Part shown: in pieces, positions 4,889 through 5,370 of the stretch
Position numbering within the stretch: the first letter of the stretch is position 1
Layout: each line of letters starts with the position of its first letter
From: Acidimicrobiia bacterium
GTDB lineage: Bacteria > Actinomycetota > Acidimicrobiia > Acidimicrobiales > SZUA-35
Assembly (NCBI GenBank): GCA_029857855.1
Contig: JAOUGG010000251.1
Coordinates: 1-5,370 of the forward strand
Direction of reading: 5' to 3'
Length of the DNA: 5,370 nucleotides
The notes under the pieces: model-generated
What the model was told of the DNA's origin: nothing
Database searches by the model: none
The model's input: the letters and a program-made list of their open reading frames with translations, nothing else
Made by a program: the position numbers and the translations under genes

Positions 4889-5277
4889 GCACCGGGAGCT
4901 CTCGCCGACACTGGTGCGGCCGTGGCGCGACGTCGCGGCGTCTCGATCGGAGGAAGATCGTGTCGGACTGCCTGGAGTTCGCCGAGTTCTCCGGGTCGTG
5001 GCACTTCTCGATGAGTGAGTTGTGCCACGCCGCGAACGCGTGCGAGAGCAGCGTCCGGCAGGCGTTCGTGGAAGTTTTCGACATGCCTCCCACGCAGTAC
5101 TTCCAGCATCGGCTGCTGAACGCGCTCCGAAACGAGCTGCTGCGTGCGGATCCTCGTGACGAGACCATCACTCGCGTCGCGAGTTCCCTCGGGGTGACAC
5201 ATCTCGGTCGCACATCGGGTCGGTATCGAGACGTGTTCGACGAGGTGCCGAGCGAAACACTGCACGCGACCGCCTGA
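4885..5277 (+). CDS. AraC-family regulator consisting only of the C-terminal DNA-binding domain
   Basis: Residues ~42-126 form the double helix-turn-helix domain of AraC/XylS regulators. The first motif is SMSELCHAANACESSVRQAF (42-61), the connecting helix runs through PPTQYFQHRLLNALRNELL (68-86), and the second motif covers TITRVASSLGVTHLGRTSGRY (94-114), followed by FDEVPSETL (118-126). Full-length regulators of this sort add an N-terminal sensing or dimerisation domain of 150-200 aa, which is absent. The longer start (ATG 4885) overlaps the beta-subunit stop as ATGA and gives 130 aa with an unrecognisable Arg-rich first 25. The alternative GTG at 4960 has GGAGG 6 bases upstream and gives 105 aa, the size of stand-alone members such as SoxS. 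A threonine stands in HLGRT where relatives usually have phenylalanine, and D replaces the usual G of FGExP, hinting at relaxed selection. It is either a truncated remnant or a working small regulator, possibly of the nitrile hydratase genes. The family is sure; function is open. Confidence 0.8.
   Translation: MSTGSSRRHWCGRGATSRRLDRRKIVSDCLEFAEFSGSWHFSMSELCHAANACESSVRQAFVEVFDMPPTQYFQHRLLNALRNELLRADPRDETITRVASSLGVTHLGRTSGRYRDVFDEVPSETLHATA
4949..4953 (+). promoter_or_regulatory. Ribosome binding site supporting an internal GTG start for the AraC-type gene
   Basis: GGAGG lies 6 bases before the GTG at 4960. By contrast, the upstream ATG at 4885 has no purine-rich site at proper distance. This favours 4960 as the start of the AraC-type protein, exactly where its DNA-binding domain begins. 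The same bases also encode Arg-Arg-Lys in the longer frame, so chance is possible. Confidence 0.5.
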
Positions 5278-5370
5278 CGCCGCGATCGGGCAGCGCCGCC
5301 GTCGACACCTCGAACGGTGGCGATTCTGGATAGCCAATTCCAGGCTTGCTTAGCATCATGGGCGGTGGCG
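5278..5370. other. Non-coding right edge, possible start of another gene at 5358
   Basis: No gene is complete here. An ATG at 5358-5360 opens a frame to the window end (MGGG), but no ribosome binding site precedes it. TAGCAT at 5351-5356 resembles a -10 hexamer without a convincing -35. CTGG/CCAG at 5326-5329 and 5340-5343 is too short to call a hairpin. No terminator for the nitrile hydratase transcript is evident. Confidence 0.25.

Noticed and set aside
4293..5018. + strand frame of 241 codons across beta and the AraC-type gene
   Set aside because: It overlaps beta out of frame, is Arg/Ser/Pro-rich without domains, and has no supported start.
1..5370. CRISPR array, tRNA or rRNA
   Set aside because: No regularly spaced repeats and no cloverleaf or rRNA-like segments were seen on either strand.

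Overview
The window is high-GC DNA with actinobacterial character: strong GC bias at third codon positions, GTG starts, GAGGAG/AAGGAG-type ribosome binding sites, and actinobacteria-like protein families. A more precise placement, for example Acidimicrobiia, would be a guess. All convincing genes lie on the + strand. The window looks like an accessory patchwork of three unrelated pieces joined by recombination.

Left module (1-1813). A terminator-like hairpin and a second nested inverted repeat precede an intact DUF1254/DUF1214 protein of 501 aa. After 39 bases with a good ribosome binding site comes the first ~58 codons of a second, different DUF1254 protein. This second gene is cut off by an insertion sequence.

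Mobile element (1814-3321). This is a complete IS256-family insertion sequence of about 1.5 kb. It has 12-bp perfect terminal inverted repeats, a matching subterminal 13-mer in each end, and an intact 447-aa DDE transposase. It lacks a target-site duplication, and the rest of the interrupted gene is not on its right side, so DNA was lost or exchanged next to the element. The transposase leader holds two overlapping, mutually exclusive inverted repeats, one of which covers the ribosome binding site.

Spacer (3322-3641). There is no confident gene here. It contains a well-formed nine-codon mini-ORF whose stop overlaps the start of an 84-codon frame. That frame has a heptad-like Leu/Arg/Glu stretch reminiscent of transposase N-termini, and it runs into the next gene out of frame.

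Right module (3642-5277). Nitrile hydratase alpha and beta genes overlap as GTGA. The alpha subunit carries the cobalt-type CTLCSC metal claw. The maturation (activator) gene that normally completes such an operon is absent. In its place lies a short gene encoding only the C-terminal DNA-binding domain of an AraC-family regulator, with its own GGAGG ribosome binding site. The two subunits would together convert nitriles to amides, but whether they can be metallated without a local activator is open.

I see no convincing new multi-gene system. The most useful leads are the activator-less nitrile hydratase joined to a bare AraC DNA-binding domain, the IS-associated deletion, and the possible RNA switch in the transposase leader.
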